Shown in pieces: positions 43,452 through 55,273 of a stretch of 64,000 bases of DNA. Numbering within the stretch: the first letter of the stretch is position 1; every line of letters begins with the position of its first letter. Where the stretch lies: NCBI GenBank assembly GCA_948567375.1, contig OX419762.1, positions 55,905,034 to 55,969,033 on the forward strand, written 5' to 3'. Position numbers and translations under genes: made by a program. Source of the DNA: Lunularia cruciata (taxonomy: Eukaryota; Streptophyta; Marchantiopsida; Lunulariales; Lunulariaceae). A model generated the notes under the pieces. The model worked only from the letters and a program-made list of their open reading frames with translations, made no database searches and was not told the origin of the DNA.

Positions 43452-46400
43452 GACAACAACAACAATGAAATATAAAGCCCAAAAGACCCAAAGAGTCAAA
43501 AGGCTAGAAACACAATACAAAACACATGAAATGTGAGCCTAGGCAAGGGCCTAGGGCATCTGACCAATCTGTAACAAATTGGTTTGATGTAAAGTAACTT
43601 TTGTCATGTACTTCCCTAACGCTAAAGCTTCAACCTGTAAGAGAGTTGAGAAGTCACTACAAGTAATTTGATGTTTAACTCTAATCTGCATGTAACAAGG
43701 GCAATCAACAAACACATGATGCTCATCCTCAACTTTGCTCATAATACACAATTTGCAAAGTCGCATGGAGTGCTCTTCTGCTGCCAACGTCCTTGTTCTA
43801 CTTCCAGTCTATGAGAACTAGTTCTATATTGAGCGATAACATGTCTAAGTGAAGTAGAAATCCTAGCCAAGAGATAATCTTGCTCACAATACACCAACAT
43901 AGGATTTACAAATGCTGATAGAACACCATCTTGGTACCGGGCTGCTGCCATAAGCGAAGTAAGAACTGCTCCTTGATCACCTCTCAAAGTGCAATAGGCT
44001 CCAATCTCCAATGTTGCTCAAAAACATTCCACCTTGTGGCCCATGCAATCAGATCTGTATACCAACCAATAGATAGAGTGGCACAAAAAGCTTGGTAGGG
44101 AAGTCTCTCATGCTCCATGGACCTCACCTTAGTGGCATATGTGAGAGCCAAGAACAAAGCTTCAGCCTCAAGAGGCAAAAACCCAATTTCAGCAAGCAGC
44201 AATACATAAGGAGTTTGAGTCCTCACCCCAAGTTTCATCACACAAAAACAATTTCTAAATTTTCTCCACCTTTTGCCACCATGTCTTCTTAGTACATGGA
44301 CCCCAAATCTGAGTACCATAGAGAACCACCGGCTGCACAAGAGATTTGAACAACACCTTCTTCAACTCCCATGTGGTAAGATGAGCAAGTCTAGAGCGAT
44401 TCATGAGTGAATACAAAGCTCTAAAACCTGCATTGATTCTCATCTTCACACAAGTAGACCAACTATAGTCATGAAAAACTCAAGGCCCAAGTACTTATAA
44501 GAAGAAACCTGCTCCAATTGCTGTCCATCAAAAAAGAAAGGTGTGACACCTTTAGAACCCACCACAATCACCTTGGACTTGTCAAGGTTCACCTCCATCT
44601 TTGTTTGATTGCAAAAGCAAAGTAGAGAATCCAACAGCTTCTGTAAACTCTGTGGATTTGTGGAGAGAAGCACTACATCATCTGCATAAAGGAGTGCATG
44701 TATCATCAAAGAGCCAACCTGTACACCTATAGCTCCGGCTTCCATGAGTAGACTCTCTAGATCATCGATGAAGATTCCAAACAGAGTTGGAGATAGAGAG
44801 CAGCCTTGAATCACACCCATTGTGCTAAGGACATCTTGAGAGCTCAAAGATGAAAGTTTCACAATCACTTTTTCATAGAGTCTAGAGATAGCACCAATCA
44901 GATCAGCTGAAACACCCACTTCAATGAGTCTCTCACTTAGAGATTTCCTCAGCACCTTATCAAAGGCCTTCTTGAAATCAATAAAGGCAACATAGAGAGC
45001 TCTCCCAACACCCTTGGATTTCCACTACAAAACATGGAGTACCAATAGGTGGTCCAAAGTACTAAAGCCTGATCTGAAACCAGCTTGGCACTTAGCTCAA
45101 ATTTTGTGCTTTTCAGCCCAAGTGCTCAACCTAGACTCCAAAATTTGACCATACAACTTGGCAAAGACACTACCAACAAGTATGGTACGGTAATTGGTGA
45201 CAATATCTCTTTGGCCAGACTTGTGAATAGGAACTACCTTCTTGAAGCACCATCTATCAGGAAAACCACACTTGATTGCCTCATTCAAATGAGAAGTGAG
45301 TACTGAAATCAGTTGGCTACCGCTCCACTTCAGAAGTTCAACACATAGTCCATCAAGGTTTTCAGCCTTACCATTGGCCAACTTCTTCAATTGGTACTTG
45401 ACATCAGCTTCAGAGATGGTGAGAGCAGATCCAAGGCAAGGTGCCATGCTTGGAGCATTAGGGAAAAAGTACAGATCATTCACATAGTCACAAAGCTCAT
45501 TCAGGTCCAGCGATGGAGATGGAGATCTGATGGTTACCTTCTTCCAAAAAGCCTTGGGATTGCTCCTCAGTTCAATGCTCAACTCAACTCCCTTGAGTCT
45601 CAAAAATGCTCACTTTTTGCACTTCACCAACTTTTTGTATGAAACAAAGGCCTGATTTTGTGCAATCTGATCAAGAGACCTATCCATAGCTTTGATCCTT
45701 GCCATTTTGAAAGCAACATCATACCACCTATTGCAAGGGAGACCAAGTCTCTTTCTGTGGAAGCCTCTTGGAAACAAAGAAGTTGATGTAGATTGAAGAA
45801 GTTCAACCAATTGATCACTACGTTGTTGAAAATCAGAACTCCACTCCATAGAACTCAATTTTCTCTTGGATAGCTTGTTGGTACAAGTCTCTCTTGTGAA
45901 AATCTAGATGAAGTTTGCCTCTAAAGGCATGGTCAGTAGGTAATGTGGTTCTATTGAGGCAAGGAAGAAGGATGGTACAAGATAGAGGTGCATGGTTTGA
46001 TTTTGGTTGAGGATCTAAAACAAAAAAATCTGAGACAAGATGGATATCATTAGCTGAAGTGAGCATATAATCTATGGTGCTTGATCCACCTGAGGCAAAG
46101 CATGTGCTTTTACAAGTTTCTAGAAATTGAGAAAGGCCATTCAAGATCTTCAAGCTACAATTGGCACCAAAGCTCAAAAAGTGCTCACTCATGGAGTTGG
46201 ACATTGGATCTTTGGAAGAGCGTGACCAAGCACTAGAATGGTCTATCAAGCTGTGGAAAGGATCATTCTCAAGGTCACTCAAGTCAGGGATCTGAGAGGC
46301 TTGGATCTTAACATTGAAATCACCAAGAACAAGTACTGCACCTTTACTTTGAAACTCTAACACATCCTTTGTCAAGGAGTGGAAAGGTTGCATGGTGTTG

Positions 46401-46950
46401 AGAACTCCACTTGAATAGATTGGTGATGTCAACGGGGCAAAGTAACAAACAGCAATGAAGCAAGGTGTGGCAACTCCTCCAATCCTCAGCCATTGGTATT
46501 GTCCACTTGAATCTTGACCTATCAAAGAGACTGATTTCTCAAAGCCAAATCTGACGTTAGTAGCAATACCTCCACAACCCCTTCCTTTGTGTTGTCTCCG
46601 CTTGTTCCAGGTTGAACCAACAAGAGTGAATCCTTCAATGTCTTGAATGGTGTTTCCTTCATGTTCCCATGTCTCCACAAGATTGATCAGATCAGCATCA
46701 TCCCACAAAGGCTTAGCGCTGGAGTACTTGGTATGTGTGAGCCCATTAACATTCCAAAACAGTACTCTAAGGGTCTGGAATTGCTATGCAGTAGCGGACA
46801 ATTTCTTTTGAGTAATCACAGCTCTATTATCTCTCAAGAATGCTACAAAACCTGCTTGTTGAGCCTCCTTCACTTTTGCTAATTCTCCCTTCTTTGCTTG
46901 CCATTGGAGAGGTGTGATATAATACAAATGTAGATCCTTGATGGTAAGTA
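43452..46950 (-). mobile_element. LINE (non-LTR retrotransposon), 5' truncated
   Basis: The minus strand encodes ORF2 only. The APE-type endonuclease is at about 46790-45833, with WNVNG, VETWE, LVLGDFNV and STIDYML; the canonical SDH motif reads SNHAPLS. Reverse transcriptase follows at 45603-44446, with GCSLSPTLFGIFIDDL and catalytic YADD at 44677-44688. A C-terminal zinc-binding domain is at about 43745-43667 (CKLCIMSK ... HHVFVDCPCY). Frameshifts near 45845 and several stops inactivate it. No ORF1 is visible. The 3' end in minus sense is a short (TTG)n tract at 43452-43466 rather than poly(A). Confidence 0.92.
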
Positions 46951-48420
46951 TATCAAGGTCAAGTCAAGAAGTAATTCAAGTAATAAATGTTTCTTTTCTC
47001 AAGTTAAAATATATGCAAACTTGAGAATTTTAATTGATTCATTACAAGCAACAAGGTGTTTATCTTTTTGAGTTGTAACTGAAATTTTCTATATATGTCA
47101 TTCAAGAGAAATCATGAGCTTTACAATTGTTCTCCTTCTCTTATAATCATTGAACTTAGATGCTTATTATATACATATATGGCTACATGTAAAATAATTA
47201 TATATCATCGTTGATAAAAATAATGCTCATTGTAACAAATAGTGCTCATACCGAAAGAAAGAAAAAGGACTATTTTATGTTCTAATCAATACTTATAAGT
47301 GTAAACTACTCCAAAGCTACAAAAATATAATAATCTATCCATGAATAATCTATAAGCTCTTTAATTGCACTAAATCATATCATCTAGAGGTGCTATTAAA
47401 ACAGAAATTAAAAAAATTGATATAGCTAGACATAAATTAATTTTATAATTATATTAAATAAGAATGTAGTTCCGATTGAATAATATCTAAAGATATATTA
47501 ATTCAATCTTAGTAAGAACATTATAGTAATCCTTTGAATATTGTCTTGGAATGCATTTTGGTAAAATTTGTGAAAAGACTATAGTTATGACTTTAATAGT
47601 GGCAGAGGAAGCCTGAAACAAAGTTCAAGAAGAAATCTAATCAAATTATATTTTCATAATTTCTAATTAAATATAATTATCAAAGACAAAATAAGACTTA
47701 AAATTTAATTTCATAAACTGTAACACTAGAATAGAAATTTAAGAATAACCCAGACTAGAGTGAAAATTATAACCATACCCGACTGCACTTTGATGCAATC
47801 GAAAATGTAGAAAATCAATAAGGAATCGAAATGTAAGAAGAAGACGATCAGCGTGGTTCTCAACTTACAAAACGCAGTATATAGAGCGTAGTCGCTACGT
47901 TACCGCGTTCGGTTTGGCTTGGATTGATCAGTCTGTAAGTTCGGGTTATGAGCCTGAGACTCGAGGGGAAAGGAAAGCAAAGGAAAGGGCCTGGTAGAGT
48001 TGGGAAAGGGTTTATGGGTTTGCGTTTTTGTCGTTGAAATTTCAGACTTAGACGAAGTGTTTCAATTCATCCCGAAATAATACTGTTGACACTTGCCGGA
48101 TTTAGGTTAAACGCGAATGTTGGCGACCGGGCCGAAGATTCAGGGGGCGATTGTTGATTCTGTGCAGCGAAATTTTGTTTAGTGGACGAATCCTTCACTT
48201 TACTTCGAAAGTAACAGTCTGGACGGACCGCACTTTAGATAGAAGATTTGACCCTTCGATTTGCGAAAAGCTCAACAGTAGGTAGGAAACAGGGTCAGCA
48301 GGAAAGGTGTTGTAGATTTGGCTTCGCCGTCTGCTTGCAGATTTTGTCGAATGTGCTGTGAACGGGCTTAGGGTACGGGCATTTTATCGGTGGAATACTG
48401 TATGATCTAAGGAAGGAGCA
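46951..48420. other. AT-rich spacer and probable promoter/5' UTR of the helicase gene
   Basis: 46.97-47.8 kb is very AT-rich without ORFs. From about 47.86 kb composition changes to that of the genes. tatataga at about 47878-47885 is a possible TATA box, about 540 bp before the ATG. No other element was recognised. Confidence 0.4.
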
Positions 48421-51400
48421 ATGGCTGAGGGGGTGAAGAAGCGGGAGAAGGATACGAGGCAGCCAGTGAGGAAAGGAGGTCGAGGGAAGGAGAAAGGAAG
48501 TGTTGAAATAAAACGACATAGTAAATTTAAGAGGGGAAAGAAAGTTGAAGAGAATGAAGAGATCAGGCTTTTGGAGGAAAGAATCGCTGCGGGGGCACCG
48601 CCGTCCGGGACGAATCCCCTTGCAACGACTCTGTCGAAGGAATCGGAAGGTGGTTCCACCGGGTCGCAGGCGTATGCTGGCGCTAAAACTTTTGAGCAAT
48701 TGCCTCTGTCGGAAAAAACTAAGAAGGGCCTTAAAGAGAACAAGTATAGTCACATGACCGCAATTCAAAGAGCTTCGTTACCTCACTCTCTTTGTGGAAG
48801 GGATGTTCTAGGAGCTGCTAAGACTGGGTCAGGAAAGACCCTTGCTTTCCTGCTACCGGTAATCAGTCTCAAAACACAAACTGGAACTTGTTGGTCATTC
48901 CATAGGTTTTCTCTACTTTTGTTTTGTTTGCTGCATCGTGATCTGCGTGAGAAGTATTGTCGAGTTCTGCATCCCATCATTTACTGGATAAGGGATATTT
49001 GGTAGCTCTAAAAATGATGTGCATTGTTGTTCCAGTTATAAATTTGTTTGATGCGTCTAATTGAGGCTACACGTACTGTTTGCAGGTAATAGAGAAATTA
49101 TATAGGTCGCGCTGGAGTCGGGATGATGGTGTGGGTGCCATCATAATCTCGCCTACCAGAGAGCTTGCATATCAGATTTTCGACGAACTCAAAAAGGTTG
49201 GCAAGCATCATTCTCTTAGTGGTGGTCTTCTTATCGGAGGAAGGAAAGATGTGGAAGTAGAGAAAGAACACGTTGGAAGTCTTAACGTTCTCGTCTGTAC
49301 GCCAGGGAGATTGTTGCAGCACATGGATGAGACGCCCGATTTCAATTGTTCTCAGCTACAGGTACTATATCAACTCTGAAGAGCCTTGCCATTATGAGAG
49401 ATGATCACCTTAGTAGATTTTTTTCTCTAAATTTAGCTTTGTTAAGCGGTTTCGACGGCGCCATCGTTGAATCTATGCCAATTTAGATCCACTATGTGTA
49501 TACACGGTTTCGGTGTGCTTCGTTATCTTCCTTTACTTACCGGAGAGGGCTACCAGTGTCCGTGTCGCCTCTCACTGACTTACCTTCTTCTGACATTGCG
49601 ACTAGGTTTTGGTGTTGGACGAAGCTGATCGGATACTTGACATGGGTTTTTCTGGTACCTTGAATGCTATCGTTGCTCAACTGAACAAGGACCGACAAAC
49701 GCTACTTTTTTCTGCCACTCAAACTCGATCAGTTCAGGACCTTGCACGGTTGAGTCTACAAGATCCGGAGTACTTAGCTGTGCATGCGGAATCCGCTGCA
49801 GCAACACCCGCACGTTTGCAGCAGACTGCAATGATTGTACCTTTGGATGAGAAGATGGATATGCTCTGGAGTTTTATCAAGACGCATCTGCATTTCAAAA
49901 CCCTTGTTTTTCTCTCCAGTTGTAAGCAGGTAATCACCACTTCCATGTTCTGTCGTCATTCTTGTAAGAAGCCCTCAGTGACACGCTTAGATCTTAGAGT
50001 TTGTAGTAAGGCTGTTTTGACTACTTGAATTGGAGATACCTGCAACTGATATCAATCGTCATCATCGGCCCTCAGGTTAAGTTTGTCCATGAAGTGTTCA
50101 AGAGATTGCGACCTGGTGTTCCTGTTAAGTGCCTACATGGACGTATGAAACAAACACAAAGAATGTTGGTCTACTCCAGTTACTGCGAGACAAAGCATTC
50201 TATCCTCTTCTGCACAGATGTCGCTGCCAGAGGATTGGATTTTCCGTCTGTTGACTGGGTTGTCCAGGTATGTCGACTGTGGCCTTTCATGAGGATGGCC
50301 AATTTTTACAGTATGTAAGAATCTCTGAGTGTTCTTTAGAGACAGCTCTTAGATAAATGTCGGAGAAAGCAGATAGCTGGTTGCTAACTACGTTTGTTAA
50401 CCGCCTGTGAATGATTTCTAATACTCGTGGTGTCGAAGATGGACTGTCCAGAGGATGTTGCTTCCTACATTCATCGAGTTGGTCGGACTGCTCGTTACAC
50501 GGCAGCTGGCCGCTCTCTGATGTTCCTTACTCCCTCTGAAGAATCGATGCTCGATGAAATGAAGAATGCGAAAATACCTGTGAAAGTTATCAAGGTAAGA
50601 TTACTTGAAGTTGCCACGATCATTGTGTAGAAAACCGATGAATTTCATAGAATGGTCTGTTAGTTGTGTGTTTTGTCATCGATATTTGTAGGTTGCTGAC
50701 TATCTTCCCTACTGAAATGTACTGCAGCCCAACAAGGACAAAGTGCAGTCAGTTTCAGGAACTATAGCTGCTCTACTGTCCAAGAACCCGGAGCTCAAGT
50801 ATCTCGGGCAGCGGGCTTTTGTGACATATTTGCGCTCTATCCATCTCCAGTCCAATAAGACTGTTTTTGATGTGACTAAGCTACCGGTCGCAGAATATGC
50901 GGTTTCACTAGGTTTACCTACAACTCCTAGAGTTCGTTTCATGAAGAAGGCAAATGACAAGAAGAATCGGAGTTTAAAACAGGGTGATAGTGATGAAGAA
51001 GAGGTAAAAGAGGATGAGTCAGATGATGAGGATGAATTGGACGTTCCGGATCAGAGCATGGTTGAGATGGAAGGTAGTGATGTCAAGCCAAATTTGGTCA
51101 AGGAGAAGAAGTCCAAATTCGATCGACTTTTTAACAGAAAGAATATTGATGTCTTGTCAACTGGTTACGAGAAGATGCGCTCCATTCACGAGGGAGATGA
51201 AGAGGAGGAGGAATTTATGAGCAAAAAGAGACCGAGGCCGGATAATGAGGAAATGGCCGACCCAAACGTTTCAGTTTTAATTAAAAAGTACGTTTCCAGG
51301 GATCATAAAGGACATGATTCGAACAACCTTTGGGAAACGTATAGAACTAGAGTCAGCTGAAATTCTTTTTTGTCCAACTTGATGCTATGGTCATGACAGC

Positions 51401-52435
51401 TTTTCTCTTGACTAATGGTATCCACCCTAGGTAGGATGCCATGATTCATTTGTTCATTTTCAATGTTCGCCACTCTATTTGTTTCGTTTCCTACTACAGC
51501 TCCGGTGTATCCAACCTAGGTAGGCTGCCAAGACCAATCCAGTTGTCTCCTCTAATTTCTCGGCTACTACTGCAGCTCCGGTGTGAAGGTCTCAAAGAAG
51601 AAGAAATTGAAGATCGACGCGGGCAAAGCAGGGAGCCAACGGATGGTTTTTGACGATGAAGGAAATGCACTTCCTCCCCTGGCCGCTCTGGCTAGAAAGG
51701 ATACCGAGTCATCGGACGCGGCAGGTACAGAAAGCAATTCCTCGGTGCATTACGCTGCCTGCTACTTGTCGTAAATAGCTGCATTCTTATCTTGATGAGA
51801 CGTTCCGAGCATTGTATTCAAGCTTTTGGAATCGAGTGTCCCGAGGGTTAAAGACATTGCACTTCCAGCCGTGCACGCGGAAACATAAGAGAAGGGTTTA
51901 CTGGGATGGAATTGGTCAGGATTCTTGAATGCCTTTATGACAAATCCAGTGCAGTGATTTTTTTTGAGTTTTGATACACTTGTTTATGTTGCCAGGTATG
52001 ACCGAGGAAGTGGCCCAAGCTGCCGGAGAACACTTTCAGAGAGTTAAGGAGGAGATGAGAAAAAGGGACAAAGAGGACAAGGTGCTGGAGAAACAAAGAC
52101 TTCGGGAGAAGAAACTAAAGAATAAAGTTAAGGCACGTGCAGCTTCTGAAGACACCAAAGGTGGTGTTAGTGTACAGCTCGGCAATGGCAACGATTCTGG
52201 AAGTGATGACGAGGACGAGGATGAGCCGATGATGCAGTGGTCGAGGAAGAACAAGAGAGATAGCAGCGACCTGGACGTATCAGATTACGAAGGTCCTTTC
52301 GGTTGCAGTGACTCGGACTTTGATCCTGATCAGAGACAGTTCGATAAACAAAAGAAGCCCTTCGCAAAGTTGACGATTTCCCAGCAAGAAGACTTGGCTC
52401 TTAAGCTGTTAAGTTCCAGGAGCGGTGGTTTTTGA
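48421..52435 (+). CDS. DEAD-box ATP-dependent RNA helicase, DDX10/Dbp4 type (plant RH32-like)
   Basis: Eight exons give 844 codons: 48421-48858, 49086-49361, 49606-49929, 50076-50267, 50439-50594, 50728-51287, 51576-51724, 51996-52435. All introns are GT-AG and the phases fit. Motifs, with residue numbers: Q motif from F91, motif [10 protein letters not shown] (132-140), Ia PTRELA (169), DEAD (243-246), SAT (274-276), [10 protein letters not shown], and [11 protein letters not shown] (422 on). VDWVVQMDCPEDV before motif VI is typical of the Dbp4/DDX10 group. The C-terminal 380 residues are acidic and lysine-rich with likely coiled coil (about 690-750). The family acts in the nucleolus in 18S rRNA maturation and U14 snoRNA release, at 740-880 residues. 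The ATG has a good context (gcaATGG). No disabling change was found. Confidence 0.95.
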
Positions 52436-52841
52436 AACAATCTGCTTTGAATAGTTCCTCGAGATTCTTCTGAATCGCATGTACTATAGATTTTTTGTTC
52501 GAGGAACCTGGATCCATGTTACAGGGAATGACCCAGAGATGATATTTAGTGAGTGAAATCGGATAACTAACCACAGCACGGCCTCAGAAGACCCTAGGGA
52601 AGGTTGCTTTGATCGTAGAAAATTACACACTGCGACCTTCTCAGCATCAATCAAATCATGGCGGTCGTCTGCAGTTTTGACAGAAAGGTGAGTTGTGATG
52701 TATTATTACGAGTAGTATGGTGCAGAGAGGGATCTCCCGTGAGGAGGTAGACTAGAAGCTACTACCGTTGGAATCGACGGAAGTTGGACTGTTTCCTACT
52801 GACCACGGGAACTCTGATGAGATGCCGGTCTCCAATCAGTA

Positions 52842-52879
52842 TAAACTGTAAGTGATCGCAACCGATCGCTTACAGTTTA
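52842..52879. repeat. 17-bp inverted repeat, 4-nt loop
   Basis: taaactgtaagtgatcg (52842-52858), loop caac, cgatcgcttacagttta (52863-52879). There is one G-T pair. No T-tract follows, and it lies about 400 bp after the helicase stop. It could be a cruciform, a small MITE remnant or a 3' RNA hairpin. Confidence 0.8.
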
Positions 52880-53732
52880 GAAACCGGCCATTTACAGTTT
52901 TGACGGAACAAATACTCGAATTCTGACGTACGCATGTGAAGAGAGTGAGGAAGTACCTTTTTATTGAGGAGCATCGTGTTAAGCTAGTGTGGCAGAGTGA
53001 AGTACTGGACACGAACACGAAGAAAGAATCTGGTTGATAACCCTTTGGCCTAAAGTCCTCTCGTGGAGGTGCTAGCCCTATTAAAAGGGGCAGTGTCTTC
53101 AACTTAATTGTTGGTGAGATCTAAGATGCTTTGGAACATCTGGTGGTTAGGACCTGATGATTATGATCCCTTGCAAGTCACAGAATCCGTTGCAGTTGCC
53201 CACCAAATTAGTTCAAATGATGCGAAGGTTGCAGGTGTTCCATTAAAATAACTGAAGGCCCGTGGTTTCTCGTTTTCGGGTACTGACGAATATAAGAGAT
53301 TCCAGCAACCATGCTTTTCGTGGAGCGATCGCCTTTCAGATCATCATTGGGAACTTAGAGCTGAAAGATCGTGCACTGTGGTTTAAATCGCCACGAGAAC
53401 TCACATTAAGCTCATGAAGATTGATGAATGAAAGCCGTACGAACCTGCACTTTGAGCACGAACGATTATTCTCAAATTATCGTTCTGATTTAGGTGCTTG
53501 ATAGATTAATATCTTAGGGACAGACATCTCTCTTAGGTTAGTACTCTAGATTGACATAGACAAGACTACATAGCATCGCTTTATCAGAAGTTTCTTTGTC
53601 GACTTAGTATGAAGTGGTCATGAAATTACTACTTCATGCCGACTCATAGAAAACGGTCCCCACTTGAAATAAGGATAAAATTGCTCTTAATCTCAAAACG
53701 CCTCACGTGGCTCTTCATCATTCAATAACAAA

Positions 53733-53815
53733 GAAAACCGTATCCGGAATGTGAGAAAACCATCGTCCTGTAGAGAAAATCGTATCCGGAATGTGGAAAA
53801 ACCGTCGTCCAGTGG
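53733..53815. repeat. 41-bp direct repeat, two copies
   Basis: gaaaaccgtatccggaatgt (53733) and gaaaatcgtatccggaatgt (53774), each followed by a variant of gaaaaccatcgtcc. Confidence 0.85.
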
Positions 53816-53856
53816 CCAACTCCTACGAACGTAGTCTGTTGGAGCAGCCCACAGTT

Positions 53857-53889
53857 AAGTACGACGTTCTTTATTCCAACGTCGTACTT
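53857..53889. repeat. Perfect 12-bp inverted repeat, 9-nt loop
   Basis: aagtacgacgtt (53857-53868) and aacgtcgtactt (53878-53889), about 220 bp upstream of the rps5 ATG. ACGT cores are present on both arms, so this may be a bZIP-type binding site or a hairpin. Confidence 0.8.
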
Positions 53890-54111
53890 CTTCAGACGAC
53901 ATATCACTTACACAGTCGATGTAACGTCTTGCTACGTCGTCAACGGTCCTGGGGTGCCGATTCCTTATCTGCTCGGATAACGAGGGGAAGACAGGAAACC
54001 GAGACAGGAGAGGAGAGGAGAGGGGAGGGGTAGAAGGAGAACAGCAACAATAACTAAATACCCCGAGGAATTACAGGGAGACTGGGAAGAGAGCTGAACA
54101 GGAAAGCAAGG

Positions 54112-55273
54112 ATGGCTATGGCGGGGGCACTAACGCAGGTCACTCAAGCACTCTCCAAGACCTCAATCTCTTGCAACCCTGTGTGCTCGTCATCCGCCAC
54201 GTCCAGGACAACCCAGGGCGTTTCCCTGACCAGCTCCTTGTGGTGCAACACCGACTCGCTGAGGAGAAGATGCGAGAATTGGGTAGCCCCAGTTTCAGCT
54301 GTGAGGAGCACCTCAGCGGTGCTCATGAGCGATGACTATGAGGAGTCTGAGGAGGAGGTGACCGCGGCTTACGAAGCTCTTTACGGCAAGGCGTTCGGAG
54401 CTGGAAAGGTCGAGAAGAAGTGGGGTGAAATTACAGAGGATAAGGATGGGGATGATGATGCTGCCCCTGCTAGGTCTCGCAGGGGAAGGACTTCTGACGG
54501 AGACAAGCCGAAGAGAGACGGCGATAGAGGTGGAAGGGGTGGACCTAGGAGTGAATTCGAAGAGCGTGTTGTGCAAATTCGGAGAGTGACCAAGGTGGTG
54601 AAGGGTGGAAAGCAGCTGAGTTTCAGAGCTGTGGTTATCATCGGTGACAAGAAGGGTAAGGTTGGTGTTGGTTGTGCTAAGGCGAAGGAAGTCATCACTG
54701 CCGTGCAGAAGTCTTCCGCTAATGCCAAGCGTAACCTCATCACTGTGCCCATGACGAAATACAAGACTTTCCCCCACAGGTAGGGTCACTTTATTCTACC
54801 GTTTTGAATGTGTATATAAGCTCACCACCTCCACTACTTCTATGGTGTTTCTTACTTTGGAAATCCTGTCTTGAAATAATTTGAATTGCACTTGTTAGAA
54901 TCTGGACCATTCACGCTTGACGTTGCTTGAAATGGAGCAATTTTGAGGGTTTAACTTAGCTTCAGTGCCCTAAGTGGTGAGTCGTGAAAGTAAAATCGCC
55001 CCTCCTGGGTTTTTATAACGCAGAGCTGATGGGAATTACGGAGCTGCCCATGTTATGCTGCGTCCTGCATCCGTCGGAACAGGAGTTATTGCCGGAGGTT
55101 CCGTGAGAGTTGTGTTGGAGTTAGCAGGAGTTGAAAATGCCCTGGGGAAGCAAATTGGAAGTGAAAACCCTCTTAACAATGCCCGTGCAGTTATCCAAGC
55201 AGTCTCAAGCATGAAGACATTCAGGGATGTTGCCAAGGATAGAGGAATTCCAATGGAAGAACTATGGAAATAG
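54112..55273 (+). CDS. rps5: Plastid 30S ribosomal protein S5 (uS5c), nuclear gene with one intron
   Basis: Two exons (54112-54779 and 55024-55273, GT-AG intron in phase 2) give 305 codons. Residues 1 to about 70 are rich in Ser/Thr and basic residues and poor in acids, as in chloroplast transit peptides. An acidic region and an RG-rich linker (about 120-147) come next. The S5 N-terminal RNA-binding domain covers about 148-215 ([29 protein letters not shown]). The C-terminal domain covers about 224-300, with [13 protein letters not shown] after the splice, then [11 protein letters not shown] and [13 protein letters not shown]5 helps form the decoding site and mRNA entry region of the small subunit. 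Length and domain order fit plant plastid S5. The gene is intact. Confidence 0.96.

Larger units (their letters stand above)
52436..54111. other. Intergenic region with hairpins and a short tandem repeat
   Basis: No gene was recognised. It holds the helicase 3' UTR, two inverted repeats and one tandem repeat (annotated separately), and a purine-rich leader (gagaggagagg, 54009-54035) just before rps5. Confidence 0.5.

Noticed and set aside
48859-49005. Extension of helicase exon 1 to 49005
   Set aside because: The continuing frame loses the DEAD-box sequence after LLP. A GT at 48859 and AG before 49086 restore the expected VIEKLY continuation.
52036-52254. Serine-rich minus-strand ORFs opposite the helicase and rps5 exons (also 54313-54789 and 48295-48768)
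   Set aside because: They are shadows of the Lys/Glu-rich exons. They have no start context and no family match.
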